From Pseudisothecium myosuroides (Eukaryota > Streptophyta > Bryopsida > Hypnales > Lembophyllaceae), in assembly GCA_951799445.1 (NCBI GenBank), contig OX637297.1:12462001-12526000 (forward strand): a stretch of DNA of 64,000 nucleotides, read 5' to 3'. How positions within the stretch are numbered: position 1 is the first letter of the stretch; each line of letters begins with the position of its first letter. Made by a program: the position numbers and the translations under genes. A model generated the notes under the pieces. The model searched no databases. It was given only the letters and a program-made list of their open reading frames with translations, and was not told the DNA's origin. Positions 1 to 12,410 of this stretch are shown here, piece after piece.

Positions 1-559
1 TACTATACTTCACAACTATAGTACTGAATATTTTTAAAACGTGGGCCCCCTGGGTGCGGAACTCATGTAAGGTAAGGAAGTATGCTATAGAATTGACCAT
101 TGGAGGACTCGTTTGCCTTTTTCACAGGTTTTCCTAAATACAAATTTGTGTGGATCATTTTTCAGAGAAACAAAAAAGGGATGCGGAACTCTTGCTTTCC
201 TGGTTTGATCTTAAAAAGTTGTTATTAAAATTTTGTTTTAGAAAATGTAAAAATTTCCGTCAAGAATGTGGTCCATTGGTTCTGTGTACTTTTTCCTTTT
301 ATCTATGGAATTTGTCCATGTGTTTCAAGGGAAAGAAAAAAAAGGGGTGCGCAACGTAACAGAAGTGGTTTCATATTTTTTGATTATTTATTGAATTCAT
401 TACAAATTAAAAAAAGAAAAATGTTGTCGGCATCTATTAGGGACTCTACTTCTTCAAAAGTCCAACCACTTTCAACTTCTAAAGTGATTTCAATAACTGG
501 AGGCCAATGATTGGCTTTTTCTAAAAAAATGCTTTTCTATCGATTTTCTCAATGGCTTC

Positions 560-1180
560 AGAGCGAGCTTCAGAGGTCCATTGAAGGACCACCTAATCTC
601 CATTTCAAACCTAAATATAGGGTCGATTTCTAGAGGCCCATTGGTATTAGAACGGCTCAGAGAACAACTTCTGTAACAATTATATCAAATCAAAATGACC
701 ACAATGTTGAGCACTTGGAAACCTTAGAAACATTATTTGCTTTAACAATTTCACCATTGGGATTGGTACATTTTAATTCCTTTTGAAAGATATTAGGATT
801 CTACATTTTCCTTCAATTTTGTACCTACTTCATCTTAACAATTTTTTGAAGCATTGAATCTTAAATCCTTCTTAATTTTGTGCTTCCTCTTCACACTCAA
901 CGGAGTTGTTTACTATAAAGATTTGGAATTTAGAACAATATAGTACTGTAGTGTCGAGAAATTAAGTTTAAAATGTTCAAAAGAAGAAAATCTAGTGCCA
1001 CTGCCTGCAACAGAACTTGTTCTTTCATTTTGACCCCAAAATGACCCTGGAATTTCTTGAGCTTCTAGGAATTTGCTCTAAATTGAATTAAAAGCCAACA
1101 ATTTGAGAAGTTGTATCAATTCTTTTTGAATTGTAACCGTATAAAATCAAATTAGACATGTTAGATATCACATTAGAAAA
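560..1180 (+). repeat. Diverged fragment of the TTAA-bounded MITE family
   Basis: Contains the family's middle segments in forward order: the block around 'ccattgggattggtacattttaattcc', then 'gtacctacttcatcttaac', then a segment like 'aaaatctagtgcc'. Both ends are missing or too diverged to place. The flanking 1-560 holds AT-rich sequence with some likeness to the 410-bp TA-flanked MITE at 11001-11410, but no boundaries can be set there. No coding potential is seen. Confidence 0.45.
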
Positions 1181-1812
1181 GAAAGCTTCTTCGGAGGACA
1201 AATGGGATTTCAGGCGGGTACCAACGGGCTGAATTTTTCTCGTGATTTTTAGAATCTTTTTTTGAAGATAGAAAAACTGATCAATTTTGTGGGAATTTTG
1301 TTTTTTCCACAATCAGTGCTCAGGAACAACAGTTTTGACCAAATAAGTTCAAAACTACGGACAAGGGGTAGTCCAAGCAACAAAAAAAACATTTGCAACA
1401 ACTTGAATTTTATTTTTTTTAATTTTTTCTTTATACATTATATTCTTTTAAGAATGAAAGTTTATTTTTTTATTTTATTTTATTTTTTTCTTGGACTTTC
1501 AACTCTATTCTCCAAATATAGCTTTGAAGCTCAAAATTGTGTAGTGCAAAAAATTTAAGTTAAAAATGTTGAAAGTCCATAAATCTAGTCCCGCCGTGTG
1601 CTAGAAAGCTTGTTTTTTTCACTTTAAATGCAGATATATTGCAATCAGTGTGGTCATAAATCCAAAAAAAAACCCACACATTCATATACTAGTTAGGTGT
1701 AAGATCCTACGGCTACATGTGCAAAGAAAATAATTCTTTTTTTTTATGTTTGCTATAGACATGGCAGTTTTGAGTATTATTGGGCAGATTAAAGGCCTCA
1801 GGCCTTTAGGGG
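1180..1812 (+). repeat. Partial TTAA-bounded MITE, forward orientation
   Basis: Starts inside the left end ('ggaggacaaatgggatttc') and runs to the family's right end, 'ggcctcaggcctttaggggg'. It lacks the outer left terminus and has lost the terminal TTAA. It is about two-thirds of the full 915-bp unit. It abuts a reversed copy at 1813-2344, as if copies inserted into one another. Confidence 0.5.
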
Positions 1813-2344
1813 GTTTGATATCTTGATATCTTTTACATGAAATTTAAATACACAAATTCCAATGGTGAGTTTGTTCTAGAAAGTAAACTAAACCATGTAA
1901 AAATAAAAAAAAAACTGAAAAATTTGAAAAATTGCATTTTGAAGTGAATCCTTCAAGTCTTTTTTTTTAAGAAGATGTTGTAACAGCTTGCCAAAAAACA
2001 AGAATGTCCATAACTTTTTCATAACAAACCCAAATCAAATGAAGCAAAGCTTTCCAAATGGACAAAAATATAATCTATGAGAAAATAATTAAAATAATTT
2101 ATTAAAAAATAATTTGGAATTTTTTTTTTCTTGCCCGGACTGGACCCCATCCCTTATTCTAAACTCATTTGGTCAAAATTGTTGTTCCTGGGCACCAATT
2201 GTGGAAAAAATTATATTCCCACAAAGCTTATGAATTATTCTATCTTCAAAAGAAATTTAAAAAATAACGACAAAAATTCAGCCCATAGGTACCTGCCTAA
2301 AATCCCATTTGTCCTCCAAAGGGACAATGGTCCTCGAGGGGTTA
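1813..2344 (-). repeat. Partial TTAA-bounded MITE, reverse orientation
   Basis: Reverse-oriented partial copy ending in 'ggtcctcgaggggttaatta', which is the left terminus (TTAACCCCT...GGACC) read on the other strand with its TTAA intact. The inner block 'tttgtcctccaaagggac' is a short inverted repeat just inside this end, seen in all copies. Confidence 0.55.
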
Positions 2345-3488
2345 ATTATGGATTTGAGAAATGAATCCAAAGAGTAACCACAAACATGGACATTTTTTCA
2401 GGGGTTCACATTGAGTAAAAACATAGTAATTTCACAGGAAACATTGTTGTTGCGAGCTAATGAAAAAGTTCATTCTCAATTTTTGGAGAACAATGTATGA
2501 ATTCCATTCCATTTCCAATTTCATTAGTACTTCGTATCGAAGATGTTTTGGAGAACCAATGCATCACACTAGCGGCAAATTGGTTATTGTAGAGAACTAG
2601 TTGTACTTTTTCCAATAACAACGTCAGATTTTCATGATCAAAGTGTGTGAGAAGCAAATTCAAATGAAATAAGATTTTGAGTTGTAAATTGTATAGGCAA
2701 TGGCTTGCCCATGTGAGCATTGAGAATTACACAACCGGTTCTGTTTTGTATGCCAGAAAAACTGAAATTGTTAGAAACTTCAGAACCGCCAATTGAACAA
2801 ATACACGCTTTTAATGCCAAGGGGAATAGCAGAGATTCAACAGAAAGTGAACGAAACTCTTGCCACTTTCTGTGAATATATTGTGGTGCCCACCAATCTG
2901 CTTTTTCAACTAGTTGACCAGTACTATAGTGACACAATACAGTCAAGGCTCATTTCAGTTCTATTGTTCCTGTATACTAGCTTTACAGAACTCAGGGAAG
3001 AGGGCATAATAAGCAAAAGACAAAGTGCTTCTATTTTTGTTGCAACACTTCACTACTACTTCTGGGAAAACCTCGTACTGCTGTGGGGCAGTGATTTTGT
3101 CTGTGAGGACTGTCAGATGAGGACTTTTCAAAACTGCCACGTGCAAGTACATCAAATTCATGAAATGTAGGCAATGCAATACATGTTTCTAATTCTAGCA
3201 TGCGGGACAAATTGCACGACATTCCCACGGTGGTACTACACGTTTCCAAGTCGATGTGGTGAAGACTGGAAATACAATGCTGCCTCCTGACATGGAACTT
3301 AATCATAAACTGTGCTGTACCGTATAATAAAGGACGGGTGCACACAAGACTAATACAAAAGATTTATATTTGGAAAGAGTGAGATTCACGCAAGCACTGA
3401 TGCTGTCGTGCCATGTGCTTCCGGGCAACAATATTTAGTAAGTGGGTCGCGTTGGGTGCGGCTTTTTTTTTTCTCTGTTTAAGCAGCC
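2345..3488. other. No gene recognised
   Basis: Mixed-composition sequence without repeats shared with the rest of the window. Open frames of about 100-125 codons occur on both strands and overlap each other, with no domain, start context or splice pattern to favour one. The last 150 bases before 3489, including a T-rich tract, could be the upstream region of the decayed coding sequence that follows. Confidence 0.4.
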
Positions 3489-4190
3489 ATGGAAGACGCT
3501 TCATTGCCTCCTTGTGCCAGTGAAGTCGCTGATGACAAAGTAGCTATCAACACTCATCGCGTTTTTGAAGGAAGGGAGTGACTGCTGCGCATGCAATTGG
3601 ACTGCGTTGCGGACTTCCAAAGAAAGCAGAGGGACTTTGAGAGCTAGTTTGAGATCTTGAAGTGCATGGAGGAATAGCACATGGCTTCTGCGATGCACTG
3701 TGACTACATGCAGAGTGAGGTAATGCACCTAAGGTCGGAGGTGGATCAATTACGAGCGCTGTGTGCTTGTCGCCAGAGCATCGAGAATGATAAAGGTCTC
3801 TAGGAGATTGATTTAAAAGCGTCAGCAGAGTAGGCATGGATTACTGTCCGGATGAAAGGTGTGGCCCTGATGAAGGCGAACAGGATTCGGCCTGGGACTT
3901 CGTCGGTGAAGCTGGTCGTAGGGAAAGAAAATAGACTTTTTACTTCAACTAGTGAGAATTCTTTGCACAAGAGTTGGCGAAGCACGTTACAAAATCAGCC
4001 TCCACCTCTGTCCAAGTTAGTTAGAGAGTGAAGTGCTTTGTCGTCACTCTCTATTGAAGCGGAAGGTATGGCCAAACCCAAATCTCCTAAACTCATGCAT
4101 GTTGTGCCTTCAAAAACTTGGAAGAAGAGAGGTCGGTTGGTGGAGGCATTCTTTGAAGGATCAGCAGAGCACGTTCTTTGTAAATTTGGT
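3489..4190 (+). pseudogene. Decayed coding sequence of unknown family, six in-frame stops
   Basis: One frame reads continuously from the ATG at 3489 for about 230 codons with no frameshift. It is cut by six stops: TGA, TAG, TAG, TAG, TAG, TGA. Every one could be a CGA or CAG codon changed by C to T. The peptide is charged and partly heptad-like in the middle (around MQSEVMHLRSEVDQLRAL), suggesting a short coiled coil, followed by a basic proline- and serine-containing stretch (PPPLSKL...KPKSPK). GC content is higher than in the neighbouring repeats, as expected of former coding DNA. I do not recognise the family; a gag-like or plant-specific protein is possible. A donor-like GTACGCC follows the last good codons near 4190, so more exons may once have existed. 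Confidence 0.5.
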
Positions 4191-5467
4191 ACGCCACTTT
4201 ACATGTTCATGTTTGCAGTTGCGATTTCAGTGCAGTATGTGCCATTCAAAGGTATAAGTGAATAAAAAAAATTCTCCAAGATCCGCCTCCGTGAAGATCC
4301 GCTTAAAGTGTGATGAAGTTTTGGATACTGGAGGTTGCAGCAGTCGCAGGAATCGAAGCAGTAGAGCAGAACGCAGCGAGAGTCGTTACAAGTGGGCCTG
4401 AAAGAGGAGCCCAAAAACTTCTTAGAAGCAGTGGTGGGTCGCATCCGTGCTACCCAGTTCAATCAGTTGAGCCTCCAATGAATTTGCACGTTATCGTAGC
4501 GATTATTTTCAGTAATTGTCATATTTATGCAGGTTGTAGTTTAATTTGCTGTGCCTTCTCTTCTTCTCACACTTTGGAAGGTGTCCATTTGTGAACAAGA
4601 AGTCCCATGGCGGCAGTGGGACAAAAACTGGCAACCCAATCGTCTTTGGCGAGCCGATCGATGAAATTCAAGGACACCGTCAGGATAAAGGCTGACAGAC
4701 AAAATTTACAAGGAACAAAGTGCGCATAGTGCAATAAAGTTTATGGTGCAATAAGCATTGGAGATGGTGATGCCATGGCCAAATGGCGCTGCACACATTC
4801 ATAGAATTCTCGACATCGCTTTCGCGATATTCCTCTTGGCACCCCCGAAGGTTTTTGGAACATTGGATTTGATATGCAAACCTGAACTGACTAAAGTGTC
4901 CAATGTTCATGAAGGACGAAAGATGAAGGCAAGCAGGTGCAGTGCTGAAGAATGAAGGGTACATTTGTGGCCAAACTGTCTTGCCTAGAATTTAAAGTAT
5001 GGAAATTTCGTGAAGCAAGCTGCACAAGTAGACACTTTTTTGGACCCAACCTGACTCCTGGTCGTTTGGAAAAACGACGTCCTATAGTTTTATGTGTACA
5101 TTTCTCTGAAGTTTTGAATGAATGAAAAATTAAACCTTATCTTCTACGCTTCTTTTATCATGTTGATCGCGTGCCAACAAAGGAAACCAATAATGCCATG
5201 AGTGTTCCAAAGTTCGACAAAAGTGCTCCTGACTTCCCAAAAACTGGACAGCAATTCAGGGAAAACACTTTCAGCATGTAATAGACCTGAATCATTGTTT
5301 ATCAGCTTCGGCACAGCCAAGCCTCATTTTGATTTCCGCTTCAACTGTTGAAGGGCCCGACATTGTCTAGAGAAGGTGGTCAACTGTACAGGAAACGCAG
5401 CACTAAATTATCCATTTCTGTAGGTCGTCGCCACTTCCAAAAACAGTGTCACAATTTGTTGTCATTC

Positions 5468-5469
<2 letters not shown>
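4191..5469. other. Unresolved moderately GC-rich sequence, possibly further remains of the 3489 pseudogene
   Basis: Composition stays closer to coding DNA than the flanking AT-rich repeats. Short frames around 4310-4594 and 4758-4955 look like broken coding segments, but none can be linked by clear splice sites or a motif. No repeat family from elsewhere in the window is present. Confidence 0.3.

Positions 5470-5539
<70 letters not shown>
5470..5539. repeat. (AT)n microsatellite
   Basis: About 70 bases of almost pure AT dinucleotide repeat, ending in 'atgtatgg'. Any tyrosine-isoleucine reading frame across it is an artefact of the repeat. Confidence 0.95.
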
Positions 5540-5543
<4 letters not shown>

Positions 5544-6573
5544 GAAAAATGTACTTCACTTTTTCCGCAGTGAAATTTGAAGTCTTTTGCACGTCGCAGG
5601 TAATTCTTCATTCTCGGACAAAACGAGATGTTTTGCATAATTTATAAGAAAGATGTGGAGAGTAATCACATTGAGCAGAAAAATTTAGGAATAATTCTAA
5701 GAATTTTGCCATCTGCAGAGATGAAAAAGACAAACATGATGGTGTCAAGTGAATTCCCATGGCATTCTATAATTATAAAGTAGAAGACTTAGAAAATACC
5801 AGTTTACTTCCAAAAACACGGAAGTATCTCTAGAAAACAATAAACTTGGAAGAAGAGAGGTCCGACAAAGTAGTAGGTACATATATATATTTTTGTATAC
5901 TTCATGGTAAAGACATGGAAGTTCTGAGTGCTTATTAGTTGGGAGAAATTTTTATTTTATTTTTTATTCCCACATGTTACGATAGAATGTAACACCTAAC
6001 TAGTATGAAAATGTATAGAAAAAATAACATAATTGTTGAACACGCAGATTGTAAGATATGTGCATTTAAACCCTTGAAGTTCCATGACTAGGTATTCACC
6101 AAAAACACTTCACAATAGCCATTTCTATTACAATTAACAAGTTTTAGGGAAAAAAAAGATTCTGACATATGTAACCATAGGATCTTGTAGTTTGATGACT
6201 TGACAATATGTGTTACAAATTTCAGAAAATTCCACCATGTGGATCGAAAGATATAAGCATTCAAATTCACCAAAACCATTTTTTTAACTCTGAAAAAAAT
6301 CGGGCAGCTGCACTTTTGAAGCTCACTTCTCAAAGAAAAAATGTCAAAAATGGTGGTGCTTCTTTGAATTAAGTTTCCTAAACAAGTTGGCAATATGCTT
6401 GAGAAATTTCACATCATTTGGAATTGTATAACATATAGGAAAGAAATATTTAATAGAAAGAAATAGAGAGTGCTTAGAAAAACTAAATTGTGAAGAAGTT
6501 AATAATAGAATTTGAAAATGCTAATCCCAATGGTTGTAATGTTGTAATTAAAAATGTACATCCAGTATTTTTT
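5540..6573. repeat. AT-rich sequence with diverged MITE fragments
   Basis: From about 6000 the sequence carries scattered, strongly diverged pieces of the TTAA-bounded family, such as 'aaccataggatcttgtag' near 6173. Nothing else is recognised here. Confidence 0.35.
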
Positions 6574-7488
6574 TTAACCCCTACAGAACCGTTGTCCCAT
6601 TGGGAAACAAATGGGATTTCGGGCAAGTACCTACAGGCTACATTTTTGTTGTGATTTTTTGAAACTTTTTTTGAAGATAGGAAAACTGATAAGCTTTGTG
6701 GAAAAATAATTTTTTTCACAATCGGTGCCCGAGAACAACAATTATGACCAAATAAGCTCAAAACAGGTGACGGGAGGCAGCCCGAGCAGCCCAAAAACAT
6801 TTGCAAAAACTTAAATTTTTACCTTTAATAATTTTTTTCCATAGATCATTTTTTTGTCTATCTGGAAAGCTTTGATTCATTTCATTTGGATTTGTTATGA
6901 GAATGTTAAAGACATTCTTGTTTTGGGGGCAGTTAGAGCATCTTCTACAAAAAAATAACTTGTAGGATTCATTTCTAAAGAATTTTTCAAATTTTTTTTT
7001 TTTGGGCATGGTTTAGTTTATTTGTTAGAACAATCTCACCATTGGAATGAGTGCATTTTAATTCCATCTGAAATATATGAATATTTTAGATTTTCATTCT
7101 ATCTTGTACCTACTTCTACTTAATATTTTTTTTAAGAAAGAAGATTATTTTTTTTTTCCTAGACTCTCAATTGAATTCTCCACTATAAAGATTTAAATCT
7201 CAAAACTCCGTAGTGCAAAAACTTTAAGTTAAAAATGTTGAAAGTCCAAAAATCTAATCCCGCAATGTGCTGAAAAACTTGTTTTTTTCACTTTAAATGC
7301 AGATATCTTGCAATCTGTGCGGTCAAAAATTCTAAAATAAATTCCACACTTTTTTATACTAGTTAGGTGTAATATCCTACAATTAGATGTGGGAAAAGAA
7401 CTTTTTTCAACTTCTTTTAATCTTTGCATAGAAATGACAATTTTGAGTTTTTTTTGGCAAAAAAAGGCCTTGGGCCTTTAGGGGTTAA
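6574..7488 (+). mobile_element. Complete TTAA-bounded MITE (piggyBac-like ends), 915 bp
   Basis: Begins TTAACCCCTACAGAACCG and ends GGCCTTTAGGGGTTAA, so both ends are TTAA followed by an inverted CCCCTA(A/C)AG terminus. A TTAA target and CCCTA-type ends are hallmarks of the piggyBac superfamily. The interior has no ORF, so it is non-autonomous. Just inside the left end lies a subterminal 'gtccc...gggaaac' inverted repeat. The copies at 8294-9209 and 10383-11717 (after removing an insertion) are almost the same length, which supports these boundaries. Confidence 0.75.
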
Positions 7489-8293
7489 TCCAAAAAAAAT
7501 GAAAATGGAATGAAATAAACGTCATAAAAGTTAATTTCAAAATAGAAGATCCATTACTGTTCAGAAACAAAAATTCCTTGTGTTTTTTGACTCATTGATC
7601 GAAATGGAATGATTCAAAGCTTTCCACATATATATAACTCTAAATAACCAGTTAAAAATATTTTTTTATGAAAAAAGAGATTTTTTCTAATCTGACGGAC
7701 AACCCGGTTACAAAAAAAAAGGAACATACTAGGCCATCACTCTTGATTCATAATTCCAAATGTCATTAAATTTGTGCATATGAAAGATATTCATAGTCCC
7801 AAGCTTCAATAAAAATTTCAACCAAAAATATGGAAATCTCCATTGACACATACCTTTCCAAAATTTATATATAACCAAAAAACATAGTCTGGTCCTTTAG
7901 GGGTTAAGAAGAAAATACCAGATTTTCAGCACATAGTGAGATAAGAGTTTTTCACTTTGAATTGTTATAACTAAAATATTTGCACTATGGAGATTTCGGT
8001 TGTAATTCCTAAAGAACAAAGTCCTTTTTTCTACCGTGAATCACTAAGAACTGCCATTTGTATAGCATGAAGTGGAAACAATTGAGAAATGTTTTTCTTA
8101 CACATGGTATCGTTCAACCTGACATGTAATTATTATGAAAACGTGTGGGAAAATTTTTAGGGTTCTTGACCGCATCAATTGCAAGATTGCGTCCTAAGGA
8201 AACTAACTAAGTTCTTTAGTACATTGCGGGACTAGATTTTTGGACTTTGAACATTTTTAATATAAATGTTTTGCACTATATAGGATTCTCTGT
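7489..8293. repeat. AT-rich spacer with diverged MITE pieces
   Basis: Contains another family terminus, 'ggtcctttaggggttaag', ending near 7907, and a weak inner segment after 8100 ('actagatttttggactttg'). No gene is seen. Confidence 0.4.
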
Positions 8294-9209
8294 TTAACCC
8301 AAGAAGGACCAGTGGCTTTTTTCTGCCAGAAAATACTGGAGACTGCCATTTCTATAGCAAAGATTTTTCTTAAAAGATTTTTTTTTATTCCCATCTAACC
8401 ATAGGATCTTACACCTATCTAGTATAGAAAAGTGTCGTAGAAATTTCAGAATTTTTGACTTCACAAATTGCAAGATCTTTGCATTCAAAGTGGAAAAAAA
8501 AATTTCAGCACATTGCGGGACTACATGTTTGGACTTTGAGCTTTTTTAACTAAAATTTTTAGCACTGCAAAGTTTTGAGCTTAAAATCTTTATAGTGGAG
8601 AATGGAGTTGAGAGTGTAGGGGAAAAAATAAAAAATAAAAAAAATTGATTTCCATTCTTAAAAAATTTGTTAAGTAGAAGTACGTACAAGATAGAAGAAA
8701 AATCTGAAATATTAATATCTTGAAGATGGAATTAAAATGCACTAATCCCAATGGTGAGATTGTTCTAGCAAGTGAACTAAAGCATGCATTCTTAAAAAAA
8801 ATTACAGTGAATACCTTCAAAAATGGATTTTAATTTATTTTTTTAAAGAAGATGCTCCGAGTGCCAGAAAACCATGATTGTCCATGGCTTCTTCATATAA
8901 AATCCAAATGAAATGAATCAAAGTTTCTCACATAGACAAAAATATAGTCAATTCAAAAAAAAAATTAGAATTCAAAAAATTTAATTTGCAAAATACTTTT
9001 TGTGGACCATTATTAGCTATTCTGAGCTAATTTGATCATAACTTTTGTTCCCGGCCATCGATAGTGCAAAAAATTGAATTTTCACAAAACTTATCAGTAG
9101 ACTAATATACCAAAATAATTTCAGAAATTCTCCACAGAAATAAAGCCCATAGGTACCAGCCCAAAATCCCATTTGTCCCCCAAAGGAACCACTATCCTTT
9201 AGTAGATAA
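8294..9209 (-). mobile_element. TTAA-bounded MITE, reverse copy, 916 bp
   Basis: Starts TTAACCCAAGAAGGACC and ends CCTTTAGTAGATAA, a diverged form of the same inverted terminus. It has the same length and same internal order as the 6574-7488 copy, on the opposite strand. It has no ORF of its own. Confidence 0.65.
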
Positions 9210-9559
9210 ATCTTTATAGAGGAGAATTGAGAGGAGAGTGAAGAAGAGGAAAAAATTATAAGAAGAACCTCATTTGCATTCCAAAAAAAATTGGGAAGTA
9301 CAAGTAGGTAGGACATAGGATCATAAATTTAGAATATAAATATCTTTAAGATGATTAAAAAATGCACTAATTTCAATGGTCAAATTGTTCAAGCAAGTGA
9401 AGTGAACCATAGAAATAAAGAGAAATAGAAAAAATGTAGGAATTGCATACAGAAATGAATCTTGAGGAAGATGTTTAAAATGTCAATAAATCACGATTGC
9501 CCATTATTTCTTCATAAGAATTCCAAATGAAAAGAATCAATGCTTTCCAGGTTCATTGA

Positions 9560-9797
9560 AAAATAAAGTATGGGAAAAAAAAGGATATAATGAAGTAGTT
9601 TGAGCAAAAAATTCTTGGGGGCCCCCGTATGTTGTTATACCTTCTGTTCTTGGGCACTGACAGTGGGAAAAATCAAATTTGCACAAGGTTTTCATTTTTT
9701 CAATTTCCTAAAGGAGTTCCAAAAAAGAATGACAACAATCCAGTCCGAAATCCCGTTTGTCCTCCGAAGGGACGACGGTCCTTCTGGGGTTAGACAC
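9560..9797 (-). repeat. Terminal fragment of the TTAA-bounded MITE
   Basis: Carries the left-end block in reverse ('tttgtcctccgaagggac') and ends 'ggtccttctggggttag', with the terminal TTAA mutated. The rest of the unit is missing or unrecognisable. Confidence 0.5.
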
Positions 9798-10151
9798 AAA
9801 GTGTTTAGAACTTCCTTGTAGCAACTAAAAATGGAATGAATGAAAGTTTAACACATGTTTGGAAGTACATAAAATGGAAAAAATATTTTCAAAATATTTA
9901 CCAATCCGTGAAGGACTGTATGTTTCATTGAGGGGAAAACAACGTTAACGTTGTTTTTCTTTGTGTCAATTTGTAGCAAACAAACTATGATATTTTTGAA
10001 GTTGTGTAATTTTGTAAGACAACTCTGGATATCTATCATTTCTCCCAATCAACTCGTGCAAGCATGAGTTATGGCACGGTAAGCAAAGAATGCAAATTAT
10101 TAAGGAGTCCCAAAAAATCACAAATTCATTTTTTTCCCCCAATTCATGGTT

Positions 10152-10382
10152 TTGAACCCCTAGAGGACCGCTGTCTATTTAGAGGACAAATTGGAATTTG
10201 ATCAGGTACTTGTGGGCTGAATTGTTGTCGTGATTTTTGAAAAATGTTATGGAAACTAGCAAAACTGATGAGCTTCATGGGAATTTGATTTTTCTCACAA
10301 TCAGTGCTCGGGAAGAAAGTTATGATCAAATAAGCTTAGAACTGCGGACAGGGTGCACTGAAAAAGAGACAACAAATATTTT
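10152..10382 (+). repeat. Truncated TTAA-bounded MITE, forward
   Basis: Begins TGAACCCCTAGAGGACCG and runs about 230 bases through the left-end block. It stops exactly where the next reverse copy begins at 10383, consistent with one copy interrupting another. Confidence 0.6.
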
Positions 10383-11717
10383 TTAACCCCTAAAGGACCG
10401 AGGCCTTTTTTTTGCCAGACAACATTGGAAACTGCCATTTCTATAGCAAAGATTAAAAAAAAAATTAATTTTTTTTCTTACATCTAACCGGAGGATGTTA
10501 CACCTAACTATAAAAAAAAAGTGTAGAAAAAATTTCAGAATTTTGGACCGCACAGATTGCAAGATATTTGAGTACAAAGTGGAGAAAACAAAATTTTTAG
10601 CACATTGCTGGACCAAATTTTTGGGCTATTAACATTTTTAACTAAATTTTTTGCACTACAGTGTGCTAAGCTTTAAATCTTTATAGTGGAGAATTGAGTT
10701 GAGTGTTTAGGTAAGGAAAAAATTTAAAAAAAAATTCATTTTCATTCAAACAAAAATTGGTAAATACAAGTAGTTACGAGAAAAAAAAAGTCTAAAATGT
10801 TGATATCTTTTAGATGGAAATAAAATGCACTAATTCCAATGGTAAGATTATTCTAGCAATTGAATTCAACCATGCAAAATTTTCCATTTTGAACAATTGC
10901 AAAAAATGCATTCAGAAATGAATCCTACAAGTTATTTTTTTCAAGAAGATGCTCTAATTTGCCCCAAAAAAGAAGATGGTCCATAATTTTCTCATAACTA
11001 AGGTAGGAGGCTCGAAAAGGAAGCATCTAAGGGCTGGTCCGCCTTTTTCATGTATTTCCTTGGATGGAAATATTTTTAGCTCATTTTCCAGACATAGGAA
11101 AATTGATGAGGAATCTAACCCAAGTGGTTTTGTATTTTTCCGATCATTTTTGAATTACTTATGAATTTTCAAACGAGTTGCGTTGTAGGTCCCTATTTGT
11201 GACCCTAGGTCTTTCATAAACGGTTCACTTGCAATTCTAAATAAAAATGGGGAAAGGAAAGAGAATGATTGGCTCTTGCAATTAATAATGTTTTTTTCCT
11301 TGATTCATTCAATGACTATACTAGTCAATTTCAAAACCAACTCATGTCAATTTCACAGCCATTTATAGGGTCCATTCTTAATGCCCGCTTTGTTTTACAG
11401 CCTCCTACCTTATTCCAAATGAAATGAATCAAAGCTTTCCAGATTGACAAAATGATGATCTTTCAGAAAATAAAACCCAAAAAATAAAATTCAAATTTTT
11501 GCATTTTTTTTTGGGTCCCTCGTCTCCTGTTTAGAGCTTATTTGGTTGTAACTATTATTCCCGGGCACCAATTGTGGCAAAAAAATTATTATCACAAAGC
11601 TTATACATTTTTTTTCTTCAAAAGAAGTATCAAAAAATCACGACAACAAGTAAGGCCATATGTACCAATCCAAAACCCCATTTACTCTGGAAGGGACAAC
11701 GGTCTTGTACGGATCAA
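10383..11717 (-). mobile_element. TTAA-bounded MITE, reverse copy, split by a second MITE
   Basis: Begins TTAACCCCTAAAGGACCG, the best-preserved terminus in the window, and ends 'gtcttgtacggatcaa', a diverged copy of the other terminus. Removing the 410-bp insertion at 11001-11410 and one TA leaves about 923 bp, matching the other complete copies. Confidence 0.7.
11001..11410. mobile_element. 410-bp MITE with AGGTAGGAGGCT inverted ends and TA target duplication
   Basis: Perfect 12-bp terminal inverted repeats: AGGTAGGAGGCT at 11001 and AGCCTCCTACCT ending at 11410. TA flanks both sides (10999-11000 and 11411-11412). A TA duplication points to the Tc1/mariner (Stowaway-like) group. It interrupts the TTAA-bounded MITE at a point where other copies read through uninterrupted, so it is the younger insertion. 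No ORF spans it. Confidence 0.75.
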
Positions 11718-12410
11718 TTTAATTTTTTTAATTTTATCCTGGAAGATTATATTTCTATCTATCTACAAAGCTTTGATTCATTATAATTGGATTTACTATA
11801 AAAAAGTTATGGACATAGTTGTTAATAGGGCAGTTACAGTATCATTTAGTGGAAAAAAACATGTAGGATATATTTCTTAATGTAATTTTTGCAATTGAGA
11901 AAAATAAAATAAAATTTCATAGCTAAGTTTACTTGCTAGAACAATGTCACCATTGAGATTAGTGCATTTCAATTCCATCTAAAAGAGATAAATATTATAG
12001 ATCTGTCTTCTTTCTTGTATCCACTTGTACTTAACAATTTTTTAAACGATGATAATGAAGATTTTTTTTTTTTTCTTCCCTAGACCCTGAACTCAATCCT
12101 CCACTACAAAGATTTGAAGTTCACAAGTTTGTAGTGCAAAAATTTTATATTAAGAACGTTCAAAGTGAAAAAATCTAGTGGCGCAATGTAGTACAAAATT
12201 TGTTATTTGCACTTTAAAAGCATATATTCTGCAATATGAGTGATCATAATTTCTTAAATTTTTTCCACAATTCCTAATATTAGTTATGTGTAAGATTCGA
12301 CAGTTACATGTGGAAAATAAACAATTCCTTTTTTTAGAATCTTTGCTACTGACATGGCAATTGTTAAGGTTTTTCAGCACAAAAAAGACTTCTCTTCTTT
12401 TGGGTTTCAA
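11718..12410 (+). repeat. Partial TTAA-bounded MITE, forward
   Basis: Forward-oriented inner and right portions, including 'tagaacaatgtcaccattg' and 'aaaaatctagtggcgcaatg'. It is degraded at the right end, where the usual 'gggcctttaggggttaa' is replaced by 'cttcttttgggtttcaa'. Confidence 0.5.

Noticed and set aside
2793..3170. 125-codon open frame at 2793
   Set aside because: Overlapped by equally long frames on the other strand, no motif, no splice context.
5348..5647. Open frame across the AT repeat
   Set aside because: Its length comes from the tyrosine-isoleucine reading of the microsatellite.
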